Source: CADEDH01 sp047971245
Lineage (GTDB): Bacteria; Actinomycetota; Acidimicrobiia; Acidimicrobiales; SZUA-35
Assembly: GCA_047971245.1 (NCBI GenBank)
Contig: JBKDZN010000219.1
Coordinates: forward strand, 16,093-80,092
DNA length: 64,000 nucleotides
Reading direction: 5' to 3'
A model generated the notes under the pieces. It was not told the origin of the DNA, searched no databases, and saw only the letters and a list, made by a program, of their open reading frames with translations. Numbering within the stretch: the stretch's first letter is position 1; each line of letters begins with the position of its first letter. This document shows, piece after piece, positions 8,777 to 17,135 of the stretch. Made by a program: the position numbers and the translations under genes.

Positions 8777-9100
8777 ATGGCGTTGTCCCGTGGTGCTCGA
8801 ACCCGATCCGTTCTGATCGCCGCCGTGGCGATGGTGGCCCTGTCGGCCTCGGCCTGCACCAGTGGGCCGGGGAGCGAGCAGGATCTCGTCGACGCCCTCA
8901 CCCGGGACGACGGGTTCGACCAGGCCCAGGCGGAGTGCATCGCCCACGCGGTGTTCAACGAGTACGGCGAGAACGAGGACGCCCTCAAGGCGATCTCCTC
9001 GGCCCCGGACATGGCCTCGCTCGACACCCCCGACGGGGTGCCCGGCTTCGGCGCCTTCTTCGACCAGACCGTCCAGACCTGCGGCGGCTCGCTCCAGTAG
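8777..9100 (+). CDS. Small predicted lipoprotein of unknown function
   Basis: A 107-residue protein with a basic N-terminus, a hydrophobic signal segment and a lipobox-like end (ALSASAC, Cys27), so it is probably anchored to the outer face of the membrane. The mature part is short and acidic, with two further cysteines (AEC near residue 53 and QTCGG near the C-terminus) that could form a disulfide. I do not recognise the family. It stands between the SDR gene and azlC without overlap. Confidence 0.65.
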   Translation: MALSRGARTRSVLIAAVAMVALSASACTSGPGSEQDLVDALTRDDGFDQAQAECIAHAVFNEYGENEDALKAISSAPDMASLDTPDGVPGFGAFFDQTVQTCGGSLQ

Positions 9101-9149
9101 GGGGCCGGCGGGCCGCGGCCCACGGACGCACCGGCTCGCTGCCGGGTGC

Positions 9150-9155
9150 CATGAT
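9150..9155 (+). promoter_or_regulatory. Leaderless-type -10 element of azlC
   Basis: CATGAT lies 6 nt before the azlC ATG at 9162. The same hexamer with the same spacing precedes purC. Confidence 0.4.
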
Positions 9156-9161
9156 GAGCCG

Positions 9162-9848
9162 ATGGCGGCGCCGGTCACGAACCCTCCTCCCCCGATCCGG
9201 TGGATCGACCTGGCCACGCTGGGGTTCACCTACTTCGTCGTCGGGGTCACCGTCAGCGTGGCCCTGGTCGAGCGGGGAACCCCGCCGCTGAACATCGCCG
9301 GGGCCGCCCTGATCGTGTACAGCGCGACCAGTGAGCTGGCCTACATCGCCGTGCGGGACACCGGCGGTGGCACCGTGGCCGGTGTCCTCAGCGGTTGGCT
9401 GGTGGCCAGCCGCTTCGGCCTGCTCTGCGTGAGTCTGGGGGCCAGGCTCCCCGGCGGTCGGAGTGAACGGGCGCTGGCCGCCCTGATGGCCGTCGACCCG
9501 TCGGTTGCCCTGGCGGTGCAGCAGACCGATCCGGGCCGGGTGCGCCGGGTGTACTGGCGGGCGTCGGTGGTGCTGATGGCCGGCTGGCTGGCCGGTAACG
9601 CGGTCGGGGTCGGCCTCGGCAACATCATGTCCGATGCCGACCGCTGGGGACTGGACGTGGTGTTCCCCGCCGCCCTGCTGGCCATCATCGGGAACCGGCT
9701 ACGACACCGGGACGGCCTCACCGCGGCCCTGGTCGGAGCGGGGGTGTGCCTCGCGTTGCTGCCGGTGGCCCCGGGTGGGGTACCGATTCTCGCCAGTGCG
9801 CTCGGCGCCGGTGCCGGCCTCGTCGCCGCGAGGACGGCGGCCCGATGA
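9162..9848 (+). CDS. azlC: AzlC-family branched-chain amino acid exporter, large subunit
   Basis: A 228-residue membrane protein with several hydrophobic segments and the conserved AzlC stretch around RFGLLCVSLGARLP and LMAVDPSVAL. With AzlD it forms a two-subunit exporter for branched-chain amino acids or analogues. The next gene overlaps by 4 nt (ATGA) and encodes an AzlD-like small subunit, which supports the call. The start is set by CATGAT 6 nt upstream and by fit to family length. Confidence 0.85.
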   Translation: MAAPVTNPPPPIRWIDLATLGFTYFVVGVTVSVALVERGTPPLNIAGAALIVYSATSELAYIAVRDTGGGTVAGVLSGWLVASRFGLLCVSLGARLPGGRSERALAALMAVDPSVALAVQQTDPGRVRRVYWRASVVLMAGWLAGNAVGVGLGNIMSDADRWGLDVVFPAALLAIIGNRLRHRDGLTAALVGAGVCLALLPVAPGGVPILASALGAGAGLVAARTAAR

Positions 9849-10147
9849 GCTGGCTGGTCATCATCAGTCTGGCGGTGGGCACCTGGGCCCAGCGGCTGCT
9901 CGGCATGTTCGGTGCCGGCGCGGTCATCGCCCGCCACCGGGGCCTGGCCCTCCTGGCCGACCTGCTCCCGGTGGCCATCATCGCCGCGGTGATCGCCCAG
10001 CTGACCCTGGCCAGGGGTCGAACCCTGGTTGTCGACGACCGGCTGCTGGGCCTGGCGGTGGCCGGGGTGCTGGTCTGGCGGCGGGCGCCACTGGTCGTGG
10101 TCGTCGTGGCCGCCGCGGCCGTTACCGCCCTGGCCCGCTCGTGGTAG
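9845..10147 (+). CDS. azlD: AzlD-family branched-chain amino acid exporter, small subunit
   Basis: A 100-residue protein with three or four hydrophobic segments, typical of AzlD in length and in the N-terminal WLVIISLAVGTWAQR. Its ATG overlaps the azlC stop (ATGA), so subunits should be made in fixed ratio. It should act in the cytoplasmic membrane with AzlC. No dedicated Lrp-type regulator adjoins it. The next regulator, a LysR gene, lies 340 nt downstream. Confidence 0.85.
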   Translation: MSWLVIISLAVGTWAQRLLGMFGAGAVIARHRGLALLADLLPVAIIAAVIAQLTLARGRTLVVDDRLLGLAVAGVLVWRRAPLVVVVVAAAAVTALARSW

Positions 10148-10366
10148 CCCCGCACCAGTCGGGCCGGGGGCGATTCGGACACGGAGTGCCGGCTTCCGAC
10201 AACGGAACCCGCCGCTGCACCTCTGCCCGTCCCAACGATGATCTCACGGACCGACAGACGCTCACGGCGGGCGTCACCTGGACCTTCGCCGTCACCGGCG
10301 CTCCGTGTCCAGCTCGACCAGCTTCCCGTACGACCATCCGGTTGTGAAGTAGTATCTTTCAAACGA
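10148..10366. other. Intergenic region between azlD and the LysR operator block
   Basis: No gene is supported here. From about 10330 the base composition becomes clearly more AT-rich (with agtagtatctttcaaacg), as expected for a promoter that feeds into the palindrome and repeat array at 10367-10491. Confidence 0.5.
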
Positions 10367-10389
10367 ACTGTTCGATGAGATCGAACAGT
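10367..10389. promoter_or_regulatory. Perfect 10-bp inverted repeat upstream of LysR gene
   Basis: ACTGTTCGAT and ATCGAACAGT are perfect inverted arms separated by GAG. The site lies 100 nt upstream of the LysR start and directly abuts the tandem repeat array. It looks like an operator, perhaps for the regulator's own control. Confidence 0.55.
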
Positions 10390-10491
10390 AAGGACAGGGT
10401 CAGTGAGGACAGGGTGAGTGAGGACAGGATCTAGGGACGCCAGGGTGAGTGAGGACAGCGTGAGTGAGAACAGGGTGGTGAGGACAGGGTG
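10387..10491 (+). repeat. Seven-copy 15-bp tandem repeat running into a LysR start codon
   Basis: The unit AGTGAGGACAGGGTG occurs at 10387, 10402, 10417, 10448, 10463 and 10478, with a degenerate copy at about 10432-10447. The last copy is one base short and contains the GTG start codon of the LysR gene at 10489. The array therefore forms the whole 5' leader, and its AGGA core also serves as ribosome binding site. Confidence 0.85.
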
Positions 10492-11406
10492 AATCTCCGT
10501 GAGGCGCGGGCGGTGCATGCACTCTACGAGAGCCGCCATTTCGGCCGCGCCGCCGCGGCCACGCACGTGACCACGCCCACCCTGTCCCACACGATCGCCC
10601 AGCTCGAACGCCGGCTCGGCTTCCGATTGTTCGACCGGACGACCCGAACGGTCGTCCCGACCGCCGAGGGGGAGGCCCTCCTCCCGGCGATCGAGGCCTT
10701 CCTCGATGCCCACGAGCACCTCGAGTGCCGGGCCATCACCCTGGCGAGTTCACCGATCGTGCGGGTGGGCACCTTCTACGGGCGGGGGGCCGAATTCGTG
10801 GCCGAGGTGGCCACCGCCGGTGTGTGCTCCGCCAGCGTCCGGCACTACGAATGGAGCGACCCCACCTGTGGCCTGGCCGACGGCGAGGTCGATGCCGCCA
10901 TCCTCGCCGGGCCGCTGACCATCGATCCCCAGCTCACCCGGATCCGGTTGTGGACCGAGGATCGGGTTGCCGTCCTGGCCAGCCACCACCACCTCAACCA
11001 GGAGTCGTCCCTGGTGCTGGCCCAGGTCGACGACGCCGGCTGGGTCCGGATGGACGCCACCGACGCCGTCTGGCATCGCTTCTGGCGGCTCGACCATGTG
11101 CGGGGCGGCCGACCCCCCGAGCTCGGGCCACCGCAGGAATCGGCCACCGGTCTCATGTCCGCCGTGCGGAGCGGGGACGGGGTGATCATCGCCACCCGTT
11201 CCTACGCCCGGATATTCTCCGACCAGGGTCTGGTCACGATCCCGGTGATCGACGTCCCGCCCGTCGAGATCGACCTGGCCTACGTCACCGACCGATGCCG
11301 GGAACCCCAACGCGGGCTCATCGACCGGATCGGCTCCTGGCAACGCCACGACAACGCCGGCTGCCCCTGGCCCGCACACGACGCCGACACCACCATCAGC
11401 ACCTGA
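10489..11406 (+). CDS. LysR-type transcriptional regulator
   Basis: A 305-residue regulator with an N-terminal winged helix (residues 1-60, including TTPTLSHTIAQLERRLG and LFDRTTRTV) and a LysR substrate-binding domain. The GTG at 10489 is the only sensible start, because the frame has a TGA at 10465-10467 and the protein begins with the usual NLREARAVHAL helix. AGGA in the last repeat unit sits about 7 nt upstream. A ROK regulator follows 13 nt downstream. The target is unknown. Candidates are its own promoter or azlCD. Confidence 0.9.
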   Translation: MNLREARAVHALYESRHFGRAAAATHVTTPTLSHTIAQLERRLGFRLFDRTTRTVVPTAEGEALLPAIEAFLDAHEHLECRAITLASSPIVRVGTFYGRGAEFVAEVATAGVCSASVRHYEWSDPTCGLADGEVDAAILAGPLTIDPQLTRIRLWTEDRVAVLASHHHLNQESSLVLAQVDDAGWVRMDATDAVWHRFWRLDHVRGGRPPELGPPQESATGLMSAVRSGDGVIIATRSYARIFSDQGLVTIPVIDVPPVEIDLAYVTDRCREPQRGLIDRIGSWQRHDNAGCPWPAHDADTTIST

Positions 11407-11419
11407 ACCGCCGACCGAG

Positions 11420-12622
11420 GTGCCACCCGTGGCCACCAGCCCGAAACCAACCGTCGCCTCCCAGTCCTCCATACGGGAAACCAATCTCGCGGCCGTGCTG
11501 CGGAGTGTCGTCGCCGCGGACGCACCACTGTCACGAGCCGGCATCGCAGCGGCGACCTCCCTCACCCGTTCCACCGTCTCCCGCCTGGTCGACGATCTCA
11601 TCTGTGCCGGGATGCTCCGCGAGGACCGCCCGCCCGATACCCCCGGTCGGGGGCGGCCCGGGATCCCCCTCGTCCTCGACGACCGGCTGGTCGGCCTCGG
11701 CCTGGAGCTGAACGTCAGCTACCTCGCGGTGACGGCGATCACCCTCTCCGGACGCCTCCTGGCCCACCGGACCGTCCGCCGCCAGTTGATGGGCGCGGAC
11801 CCTGCGCCCACCCTGGCCGAGCTGGCCACCCTGGCCGAGCTGGTGCGGGCCGAGATCCCCGCCGGTCACCGGGTCGTCGGCGCCGGTCTGGCGGTACCGG
11901 GCATCCTCGACCGGGCCCGCCACACGGTGCTGCGCGCCCCGAATCTCGGATGGTCCGAAGTCCCCCTCCATCCCCTCGAGGCCCGGCTGGATCTACCGAC
12001 ACCCCTGCTCGTGGCCAACGGGGCCGACCTGGCCGCAGTCACCGTGGCCCAGGCCGCGCCCGGACGATCGAGCGGTCTCACCGATTTCCTCTTCCTGTTC
12101 GGGCAGATCGGTATCGGGGGTGCGGCGGTCGTGAACGGCGAGCTGCTCACCGGCCGACACGGCTGGGCCGGAGAGGTCGGCCATGTCACCGTCGATCCCA
12201 ATGGTCCGGCGTGCCGCTGCGGTTCCACCGGCTGCCTGGAGCAGTTCGCCGGTCAGGTCGCCCTGCTCGAGGCGGCCGGCCTCCCCCTCGACACCGCCCC
12301 CGACGAGGTGTTGGCGTTGACCCGGACCGATTCGCGGGTCCTCGCCGCGGTCGAACACGCCGGTTGGGCGCTCGGGGTGGCGGTGGCCAGCACCATCAAT
12401 GTGCTGGATCTGCCGGTGGTGGTCATCGGCGGCCACCTCGGGGAGATCGGCCCGGCGCTCCGCGGACCGATGCTGGAGCAGCTGCGGCAACGCACCCTGT
12501 GGGCCCCGTGGGTGGAGCCCGAGGTGCTGGTGACCTCGGGCGAGGTTCCCGCGGCGGCGCTGGGGGCGGCGTTCCGTCCCCTCAACGAGACCCTGGCCGC
12601 TCCCGCCCGACACCTCGGCTGA
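11420..12622 (+). CDS. ROK-family transcriptional regulator (NagC/XylR-like)
   Basis: A 400-residue protein with an N-terminal helix-turn-helix (SRAGIAAATSLTRSTVSRLV, about residues 38-57) followed by a sugar-kinase-like ROK domain. The ROK zinc signature CRCGSTGCLE is complete near residue 264. GGRP-type ATP-binding residues are less clear, so it is more likely a sugar-responsive repressor than a glucokinase. The start could be GTG at 11420 or 11429. It follows the LysR gene by 13 nt and may share its transcript. No sugar transport or catabolic genes are adjacent. Confidence 0.88.
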   Translation: MPPVATSPKPTVASQSSIRETNLAAVLRSVVAADAPLSRAGIAAATSLTRSTVSRLVDDLICAGMLREDRPPDTPGRGRPGIPLVLDDRLVGLGLELNVSYLAVTAITLSGRLLAHRTVRRQLMGADPAPTLAELATLAELVRAEIPAGHRVVGAGLAVPGILDRARHTVLRAPNLGWSEVPLHPLEARLDLPTPLLVANGADLAAVTVAQAAPGRSSGLTDFLFLFGQIGIGGAAVVNGELLTGRHGWAGEVGHVTVDPNGPACRCGSTGCLEQFAGQVALLEAAGLPLDTAPDEVLALTRTDSRVLAAVEHAGWALGVAVASTINVLDLPVVVIGGHLGEIGPALRGPMLEQLRQRTLWAPWVEPEVLVTSGEVPAAALGAAFRPLNETLAAPARHLG

Positions 12623-12661
12623 CCACCGACCCGCCCGTCAAGTTCGCGGCCCGATCGGCCG

Positions 12662-13111
12662 ATGATGCGGGGCGTGAGTGATCAGCTGTTCAGCCCCGTC
12701 GTGGACGCTGGCAGCAACACGGGTACAACCGATAGGAGCGGGACCGATACCGCCCGTTCACCGAACCCGCCTCCCGACCCGGCCCTGGAGCGGCGGGGCC
12801 GACGATGGCTGTTGTGGTCGTTCGTGTTCTGCCCCTGTCACCTGCCGCTCACCATGGCCGTGCTGGCCTTCCTGTTCGGCGGCACCGCGTTCGGGGCCCT
12901 CATCGCCGGGAACCGGGCTGCGGTGGGCATCGTGTTCGGGTTGCTGTATGCGGCCGGCGTGGCGGTGGGGTTCCGCCACCTGCGCCGGGCCCGAGCCGGC
13001 TACGACTGCTCTGGCGGGGCCTGCACCCTCCCGGTCGGTGAACCGGCGATGGTCGGTGGTTCGGCCGGGGCCTCGCCGTCGGCCAACGACCCCGACCCGG
13101 CCCGTCGATGA
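12662..13111 (+). CDS. MerE-like small membrane protein
   Basis: A 149-residue protein with a polar 40-residue N-terminus, then FCPCHLP and two transmembrane segments. The CPCHLP motif at the start of the first helix followed by a second helix is the layout of MerE, a small mercury (and methylmercury) transporter. A C-terminal CSGGAC adds a second thiol pair. No merA, merR or merT is nearby, so the metal substrate is uncertain. The start could also be GTG at 12674. Confidence 0.6.
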   Translation: MMRGVSDQLFSPVVDAGSNTGTTDRSGTDTARSPNPPPDPALERRGRRWLLWSFVFCPCHLPLTMAVLAFLFGGTAFGALIAGNRAAVGIVFGLLYAAGVAVGFRHLRRARAGYDCSGGACTLPVGEPAMVGGSAGASPSANDPDPARR

Positions 13112-13156
13112 ACACCGATCGACCCGTCCGACCCGACCGGGAACCGGGCCCGTTGC

Positions 13157-13162
13157 TACCGT
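13157..13162 (+). promoter_or_regulatory. Leaderless -10 element of VOC gene
   Basis: TACCGT lies 6 nt before the ATG at 13169. Confidence 0.5.
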
Positions 13163-13168
13163 GACCCC

Positions 13169-13537
13169 ATGCGGGTGCAGGCCCTCGACCACATCGTGCT
13201 CAACTGTGCCGACGTCGAGGCGTCCCTGGCCTGGTACACCGAGCGGATCGGCCTGGCTGGCGATCGGGTCGAGGAATGGCGCGCCGGGGAGGTTCCGTTC
13301 CCGTCGGTCCGGATCAACGACCACGCCCTGATCGACCTCTTCGACGGTCCGGGCGGAGGCACCAATCTCAACCACTTCTGCCTGGTCGTGACCAGGGCCG
13401 ACGTCGATCGGGTCGTCGCCGATCCCGCGTTCGACGTCGTGGACGGGCCGGGGGAACGCTATGGCGCCCGCGGCCAGGGCTGGTCGGTGTACGTCCGTGA
13501 CCCGGACGGCAATATCGTCGAGCTCCGCAGCTACTGA
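13169..13537 (+). CDS. VOC-superfamily (glyoxalase/dioxygenase fold) protein
   Basis: A 122-residue single-domain protein with paired beta-alpha-beta-beta-beta modules, typical of small glyoxalase-like proteins. It begins LDHIVLNCADV, contains NHFCLVV in the middle and ends with YVRDPDGNIVELRSY, which supplies the usual metal-binding Glu; the early His is in LDHIVL. Function may be a lyase, dioxygenase or resistance protein and cannot be fixed. The ATG is 6 nt downstream of TACCGT, consistent with a leaderless message. Confidence 0.85.
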   Translation: MRVQALDHIVLNCADVEASLAWYTERIGLAGDRVEEWRAGEVPFPSVRINDHALIDLFDGPGGGTNLNHFCLVVTRADVDRVVADPAFDVVDGPGERYGARGQGWSVYVRDPDGNIVELRSY

Positions 13538-13577
13538 CCCGACCGACCCCCACCGTGGGGACCGGCCGATGACCTCG

Positions 13578-13583
13578 TAGCAT
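13578..13583 (+). promoter_or_regulatory. Possible -10 element of the ECF sigma operon
   Basis: TAGCAT is followed after 6 nt by an A at 13590. This would give a leader of about 74 nt before the sigma gene. An A-rich run (caaaaaaaat-like) lies inside that leader near 13609. Confidence 0.3.
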
Positions 13584-13663
13584 CGGCCCATCGATATCGG
13601 GAGCCCGCAAAAAAATCGCGCTGCGCCGCGACGGGATCTCGCCGGCCGATCGTTGACCGAGTG

Positions 13664-14182
13664 ATGCCCGTGTGCTCGCTCGACCGACCAGCGACGACCG
13701 ATCACCGCTTCGCCGAGGCCGAGGTGGCCGTGTACCGCGAGCTGATCCGGCTCTGCGGGGGGAATCGGGGCCGGGCGGAGGACCTCCGGCAGGACACGTT
13801 CGAACGGGCGGCCCGGCACCTGCAACGCCACCCCGATCGGGAAGTCACCACCGGGTGGTTCATCACGGTGGCCCGCAGCGCCTTCATCGACGACATCCGG
13901 CGGGAACGGCGTGAGGTCAGGCTCCGCGAACGACTGGCCGGTCTGGCCCGCCGGGACACGTCCGAGCCCGACTGGGACCGCGTCGCCGCCGGGCACGCGC
14001 TGGCCCTGCTCGGCCGGCTGACCGACGAACAACGGGCCGCCCTGATCCTGTTCCATCTCCACGGCCTGTCGATCGCCGAGGTCGGCGATGAGCTCGGGCG
14101 GAGCGTTCGGGCCACCGAATCACTCCTGGTCCGGGCCCGCAAGCGACTCCGCGTTCTGGTGGAGGCCGACCGTGGAGACTGA
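13664..14182 (+). CDS. ECF-type RNA polymerase sigma factor
   Basis: A 172-residue protein with sigma region 2 (RAEDLRQDTFERA near residue 32, then a WFITVARSAFIDDIRRERRE helix) and region 4 (LTDEQRAALILFHLHGLSIAEV and a recognition helix ending VRARKRL). It lacks regions 1 and 3, as expected for an ECF sigma. The start could be ATG 13664 or GTG 13661. The next gene, for a single-pass membrane protein, overlaps its 3' end by 11 nt, the usual place for an anti-sigma factor. Confidence 0.92.
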   Translation: MPVCSLDRPATTDHRFAEAEVAVYRELIRLCGGNRGRAEDLRQDTFERAARHLQRHPDREVTTGWFITVARSAFIDDIRRERREVRLRERLAGLARRDTSEPDWDRVAAGHALALLGRLTDEQRAALILFHLHGLSIAEVGDELGRSVRATESLLVRARKRLRVLVEADRGD

Positions 14183-15395
14183 CCCGACCGGACCCGACCG
14201 GGCGGCGGATCCCGAGGCGGACGCCGCCTTCCGGCGCTTCCTCGAGCGGGCCACCGAGGACCCGTCGGTCCCCCGGCTCCACCCACGGCCCGTCCTCGGC
14301 GACGACCGGACCCCCACGCCGGGGCGTCCGCCATTGAACCGGCGGCTGATGGCCGCGGCCGCGGTGATCCTGATCGCCTCGCTCGCCGTCGCCGCCCTGA
14401 TGCGACCGTCGGGCACCACCCTGGTCAGCGAACCGGCCGCCTCCGTCGACCGGACCGGCCCACCACCATCTCCCCCCGACCCGGATGCGACGGTCGGCGG
14501 GACCACGGCCACCGAGCCCGTCCCGCCCGAGGCCGGCGTTCCCGACGCGGCCCCGCCCGATCCCACCCCACCCGGGGCGACGACGCCCGACCCGACCGCC
14601 ACCGATGCGCCGGCCGCCGATGGGGCGACCAACTCCACCGGCCCCAGCGGTGGCCCGGCCACCGCGGGCGGGGGCGGGTCCGGATCCACCGCCCCGGCTC
14701 CGGACGGGGCGGCCCCGATCTCCGGGGCCCGACTGTCCCTCGATCTCTCCTCGGTACCCGAGGGCGCGGCCAACGGGAGGACGGTGACGCCGACGGTGGG
14801 GCCGTCCCTCACCGTGGAGCGGGTCGGCGCCGGGACGATCGCTGCCTCCGGCCAGGGCCGGGTCTTCGGCCCCGGCGGGCAACAGCGCTCCGACTACGCC
14901 ATCGTCACCCGCGTCGGGGCGGACGTGGCCGACCTGTTGCCGGCCACCGGCCGAGCCTCGGTCACGTTCACCCCACGGGTCGACGTGCTCGAGCGCAGCG
15001 TGCCCACCGGCCGCAACATCCACACCTGGTTCCAGATCGTGTCCGAGGCCGGGCCCGACCAGCTGGTCACCGGCGTCTCCCTCCAGGTCGACCCCGAGAT
15101 CGGACCGTACCTGAGCGGGGCCATCCAGGGCACCGATTGGGAACACACCCTGTCGAGCGCCGAGATCACCGAGCTCTCGGCTGGGAGGCCGGCCACCATC
15201 AGCCTGACCTGGGCGTCCGGTCAGGGACGGGTGCTGCTCAACGGCGGCGTCATGACCTCGTTCCCCCTCGATCCGGCCCCCGTCACCTGGCGATCGAGCG
15301 CCCGGATCTCGGTGGGCGGCTCCGCCACCTGGGGCGCCGGCTACTTCGCCACCCACGACGACGCCATTCGCCGGTTCGAGATCGTCGCCGAGTGA
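14172..15395 (+). CDS. Single-pass membrane protein with extracellular LamG-like domain, candidate anti-sigma factor
   Basis: A 407-residue protein. It has a cytoplasmic N-terminus of about 55 residues, one transmembrane helix near 57-77, a long Pro/Thr/Ala-rich spacer (about 80-190) and a C-terminal beta-rich domain (about 190-407) that resembles a concanavalin-A/LamG fold. Position and topology fit an anti-sigma factor for the overlapping ECF gene, with the outer domain as sensor. The usual zinc anti-sigma HxxxCxxC motif is absent, so this role is inferred from context only. The GTG at 14172 lies inside the sigma gene, which implies coupled translation. Confidence 0.65.
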   Translation: METDPTGPDRAADPEADAAFRRFLERATEDPSVPRLHPRPVLGDDRTPTPGRPPLNRRLMAAAAVILIASLAVAALMRPSGTTLVSEPAASVDRTGPPPSPPDPDATVGGTTATEPVPPEAGVPDAAPPDPTPPGATTPDPTATDAPAADGATNSTGPSGGPATAGGGGSGSTAPAPDGAAPISGARLSLDLSSVPEGAANGRTVTPTVGPSLTVERVGAGTIAASGQGRVFGPGGQQRSDYAIVTRVGADVADLLPATGRASVTFTPRVDVLERSVPTGRNIHTWFQIVSEAGPDQLVTGVSLQVDPEIGPYLSGAIQGTDWEHTLSSAEITELSAGRPATISLTWASGQGRVLLNGGVMTSFPLDPAPVTWRSSARISVGGSATWGAGYFATHDDAIRRFEIVAE

Positions 15396-15490
15396 CCGGC
15401 CCGGCTTTTCTGCCCGGCGCGACGGGATTCGCCCCCCGGCGACGTTGACCCCAACGGGGCACAATCGCCGGTATCGGCGGGAAAGGAACC

Positions 15491-17128
15491 GTGAACGTGC
15501 GTTCTCGGGGAAAACTCAGCGTCACCGTGGCCGTGACGGTGGCCGCCATCTGCCTCCTCGGCCTGTCCGCCGCCGCCCAGGCGACCACCGGGCCTTCGGA
15601 ACCGACCCGGATCGAGGCCGGGGCGTCACGGTGGAGCCGTGGCGGTCCGGGAATCCACCGCCTCTGGCCGCTGGCCGACCGCTCGTTCCCTTCCGACTGG
15701 TCGGGTCGGGGACGAGGCCGGGGCCGGGGCCGGCCCACCACAACCGTGCCCACGACCTCGACGACGGCGCCCTCGACCACCGCGGGGCCCACCACGACCA
15801 CGCCCGCCACCACCACCTCCGGGCCGACGACGACCGGACCCACGACGACGGCGACGTCAGCGCCGACGACGTCGACCACCTCGTCGACAACGTCCTCGTC
15901 GACGGTCCCGAGCACGACCGGGCCCACCACGACCGCACCCACCTCGGATGAACCCGGCGCGAGCCGGCCGACCACCCAGCCCGACACGATGCCCGCACCG
16001 GCCACCTCGGGCACACCCCTGGTGCGGCAGGTCCGCAACGGTGAGGTGATCGCCACCTACGACAGCATCGGTGCCGGCACCTCGGGGGACGGCCCGTTCG
16101 CCCGGACTCATGTGTGGAACAAGATCCAGCCCGGTGACGTGTTCGAGGTGTACCCCGCGGTCTACACCGGGCCCGGTCAGCTGCCGTGGATCGGCCCGCT
16201 CCCCGACGAGTCCGGCACCACCCACACCCCCACCGACGTCACCATCCGCGGCATCACCGTGAACGGTGAGCGGCCGGTACTGAAGATGGGCACCACCGGT
16301 GATTACAACACCCTCGGGCACGGCCTGGTGGAGATCGACGGCGTCGACGGACTGACCTGGGAGAACATCGACATCGACGGGACCGACGGCGAATGGGTCG
16401 ACCGGGCTGCCATCTATGTCCTCAACAGCAACGACGTCACCATCCGCAACGCCCGCATCCACGGCATGCAGGACAGCCGGCACAACGGGGTGTTCGGCGC
16501 CGGGGGGAACCGGGGCACCCTCCTGCTCGACAACCTCCGGTTGTACGACAACGGCGGCGACAACGGGCCCTCGCACAATGTGTACGTCAACTCGAGCGAC
16601 ACCGATCCCGACTTCACCCTCGCGGTGCGCAACAGCTGGTCGAGCGCGGTCAACCTCGGCCACCTGCTCAAGTCCCGGGCCCAGGTCACCGTGGTCGAGG
16701 GGAACCTGCTCGAGGGCACCAACCCGTTGCCGGGTTGGGACTGTGGTGAGTCCTACGGTCTCGACGTGCCCAATGGTGGCCGGGTGACGGTCACCAACAA
16801 TGTGTTCGTGAAGGCCAAACCCGAGGCCTGCGGGAACGGGATCAGCTTCCGGTACGGGGCCGAAGGTCTCGACGCCGGCCGGACCCACCGGGTCGACCTG
16901 GTCCACAACACCTTCATCGCCCGGTCGCCGGTGTGGGACGAGGCCGGCCACCGGTCGATCCCGCTCGGGTTCTTCTCCCCACTCGCCGTGCCCGGCACCA
17001 GCGGGGCCCTGGGCGTCCCGATCGAGGTGAGCCTCAACCGGTTCGAGGGCTACGTCACCGACGACCTCGATGCCGCCGCCCGATACCGGGGTACCGACTA
17101 CGTCGACATTCCGGGGACGCTCGACTGA
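15491..17128 (+). CDS. Exported right-handed beta-helix (pectate-lyase-like fold) protein
   Basis: A 545-residue protein with a signal peptide (basic start, hydrophobic core, SAAAQAT cleavage region near residue 32), a Thr/Pro-rich linker at about residues 80-155, and a long parallel beta-helix domain of repeated short strands with N-ladder residues (for example NIDIDGTDG, NNVFVK, VHNTFIA). Such folds bind or cleave polysaccharide. No catalytic residues could be assigned. It follows the ECF/LamG pair by 95 nt on the same strand and may be part of the same envelope response. AAAGGAA precedes the GTG at 15491. Confidence 0.78.
   Translation: MNVRSRGKLSVTVAVTVAAICLLGLSAAAQATTGPSEPTRIEAGASRWSRGGPGIHRLWPLADRSFPSDWSGRGRGRGRGRPTTTVPTTSTTAPSTTAGPTTTTPATTTSGPTTTGPTTTATSAPTTSTTSSTTSSSTVPSTTGPTTTAPTSDEPGASRPTTQPDTMPAPATSGTPLVRQVRNGEVIATYDSIGAGTSGDGPFARTHVWNKIQPGDVFEVYPAVYTGPGQLPWIGPLPDESGTTHTPTDVTIRGITVNGERPVLKMGTTGDYNTLGHGLVEIDGVDGLTWENIDIDGTDGEWVDRAAIYVLNSNDVTIRNARIHGMQDSRHNGVFGAGGNRGTLLLDNLRLYDNGGDNGPSHNVYVNSSDTDPDFTLAVRNSWSSAVNLGHLLKSRAQVTVVEGNLLEGTNPLPGWDCGESYGLDVPNGGRVTVTNNVFVKAKPEACGNGISFRYGAEGLDAGRTHRVDLVHNTFIARSPVWDEAGHRSIPLGFFSPLAVPGTSGALGVPIEVSLNRFEGYVTDDLDAAARYRGTDYVDIPGTLD
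15735..15955 (+). repeat. Low-complexity Thr-rich linker repeat
   Basis: A run of acc/acg codons with Pro, Ser and Gly encodes a Thr-rich linker inside the exported beta-helix protein. It probably spaces the domain from the membrane or wall. Confidence 0.7.
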
Positions 17129-17135
17129 GCCTTGG

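Noticed and set aside
9718..10719. Minus-strand open frame across azlCD and the LysR start, with a repetitive Ser-Leu-Thr segment
   Set aside because: The repetitive peptide comes only from the 15-bp DNA repeat, and real genes occupy the same DNA on the other strand.
13540..13600. ECF-type autoregulated promoter (GGAAC/CGTT class) before the sigma gene
   Set aside because: GGACC and CGTAG are present but with the wrong spacing; the TAGCAT box is a better fit to the window's general promoter type.
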